From assembly GCA_031368215.1 (NCBI GenBank), contig JANLRD010000121.1, forward strand, positions 1 through 20,497: a stretch of 20,497 nt of DNA. Reading direction: 5' to 3'. Below, piece by piece: positions 20,438 through 20,497 of the stretch. The notes under the pieces are model-generated. The model did no database searches, had not been told where the DNA came from, and saw only the letters and a list, made by a program, of their open reading frames with translations. Each line of letters starts with the position of its first letter. Position 1 is the first letter of the stretch. Position numbers and translations under genes: made by a program. Origin of the DNA: JANLQX01 sp031368215. GTDB taxonomy: Bacteria; Actinomycetota; Acidimicrobiia; Acidimicrobiales; JANYDT01.

Positions 20438-20497
20438 TGACCGGCCGCTACGTCCTCGTCGCTCTGGCCCGGCCGCGGGCGCCGTGGCTCGACCGGG
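20437..20497 (+). CDS. Start of a further gene, cut by the window end
   Basis: The ATG overlaps the SAF-gene stop (ATGA), and 20 codons are visible (MTGRYVLVALARPRAPWLDR) before the window ends. Such a hydrophobic-strand start followed by ARPRAPW is reminiscent of the N-terminal receiver-like part of CpaE/TadZ-type ATPases found next to SAF proteins in actinobacteria, but 20 residues are too few to decide. The coupling makes it near-certain that it is a real gene. Confidence 0.6.
   Translation, partial: MTGRYVLVALARPRAPWLDR

Overview
The window is G+C-rich, densely coding bacterial chromosome with no tRNA, rRNA, insertion sequence, phage gene or CRISPR array. Gene content and order point to a high-G+C actinobacterium, most likely class Acidimicrobiia. 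The signs are an F420/flavin PPOX-type oxidoreductase, a zinc-finger Nei glycosylase starting MPEGHT, the hit-phoH-ybeY-corC-era order, an SAF (CpaB/RcpC-like) protein beside a small excisionase-type HTH protein, and several gene starts with a TAnnnT box 6-9 nt upstream and no Shine-Dalgarno. The class assignment is inference from context.

Layout: (1) 1-1478, + strand: a 5'-truncated zinc-type/quinone oxidoreductase and a HAD-IA phosphatase. (2) 1616-7530, - strand: a PPOX oxidoreductase, a crotonase (enoyl-CoA hydratase-like), the translation operon def-fmt-rsmB, and a glutamate-1-semialdehyde aminomutase-like PLP enzyme. (3) 7713-13105, + strand: the DEAH helicase HrpB, then an acyl-CoA-dehydrogenase-like flavoprotein, an aminoglycoside-phosphotransferase-fold kinase and an unrecognised 171-aa protein that look like one operon. 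(4) 13141-17477, - strand: hit, phoH, ybeY, corC-like and era, the RNA-maturation/ribosome-assembly block. (5) 17651-20497: a Nei/Fpg glycosylase (+), a repeat-rich gap, an unrecognised 196-aa protein (+), an HTH protein (-), an SAF-domain membrane-anchored protein (+) and the first 20 codons of a further gene, which may begin a Tad/Flp-type pilus-assembly locus.

Most of the window is housekeeping. The unexplained structure is in the gaps. A 19-bp unit (TGGGTCGGCTCCCGTTCAC and variants) is tandemly repeated about nine times upstream of def. The same family reappears 12.5 kb away as three forward plus three reverse units, exactly in 19-bp register, between nei and the 196-aa gene. A second, sequence-unrelated 22-bp family (core TGTGGGATGCC) in the gap between the crotonase gene and rsmB has the same logic: tandem units in one orientation, then tandem units in the other. 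All three lie between co-directional genes and encode nothing plausible. Other items worth a look are an RsmB that appears to lack the subdomain between its NusB-like and methyltransferase parts, a 13-bp triplication across the era stop codon, and candidate operators upstream of the aminomutase-like gene and the 196-aa gene.

No stretch longer than about 300 bases lacks a gene; the longest gaps (5855-6147 and 18494-18737) are largely repeat arrays.
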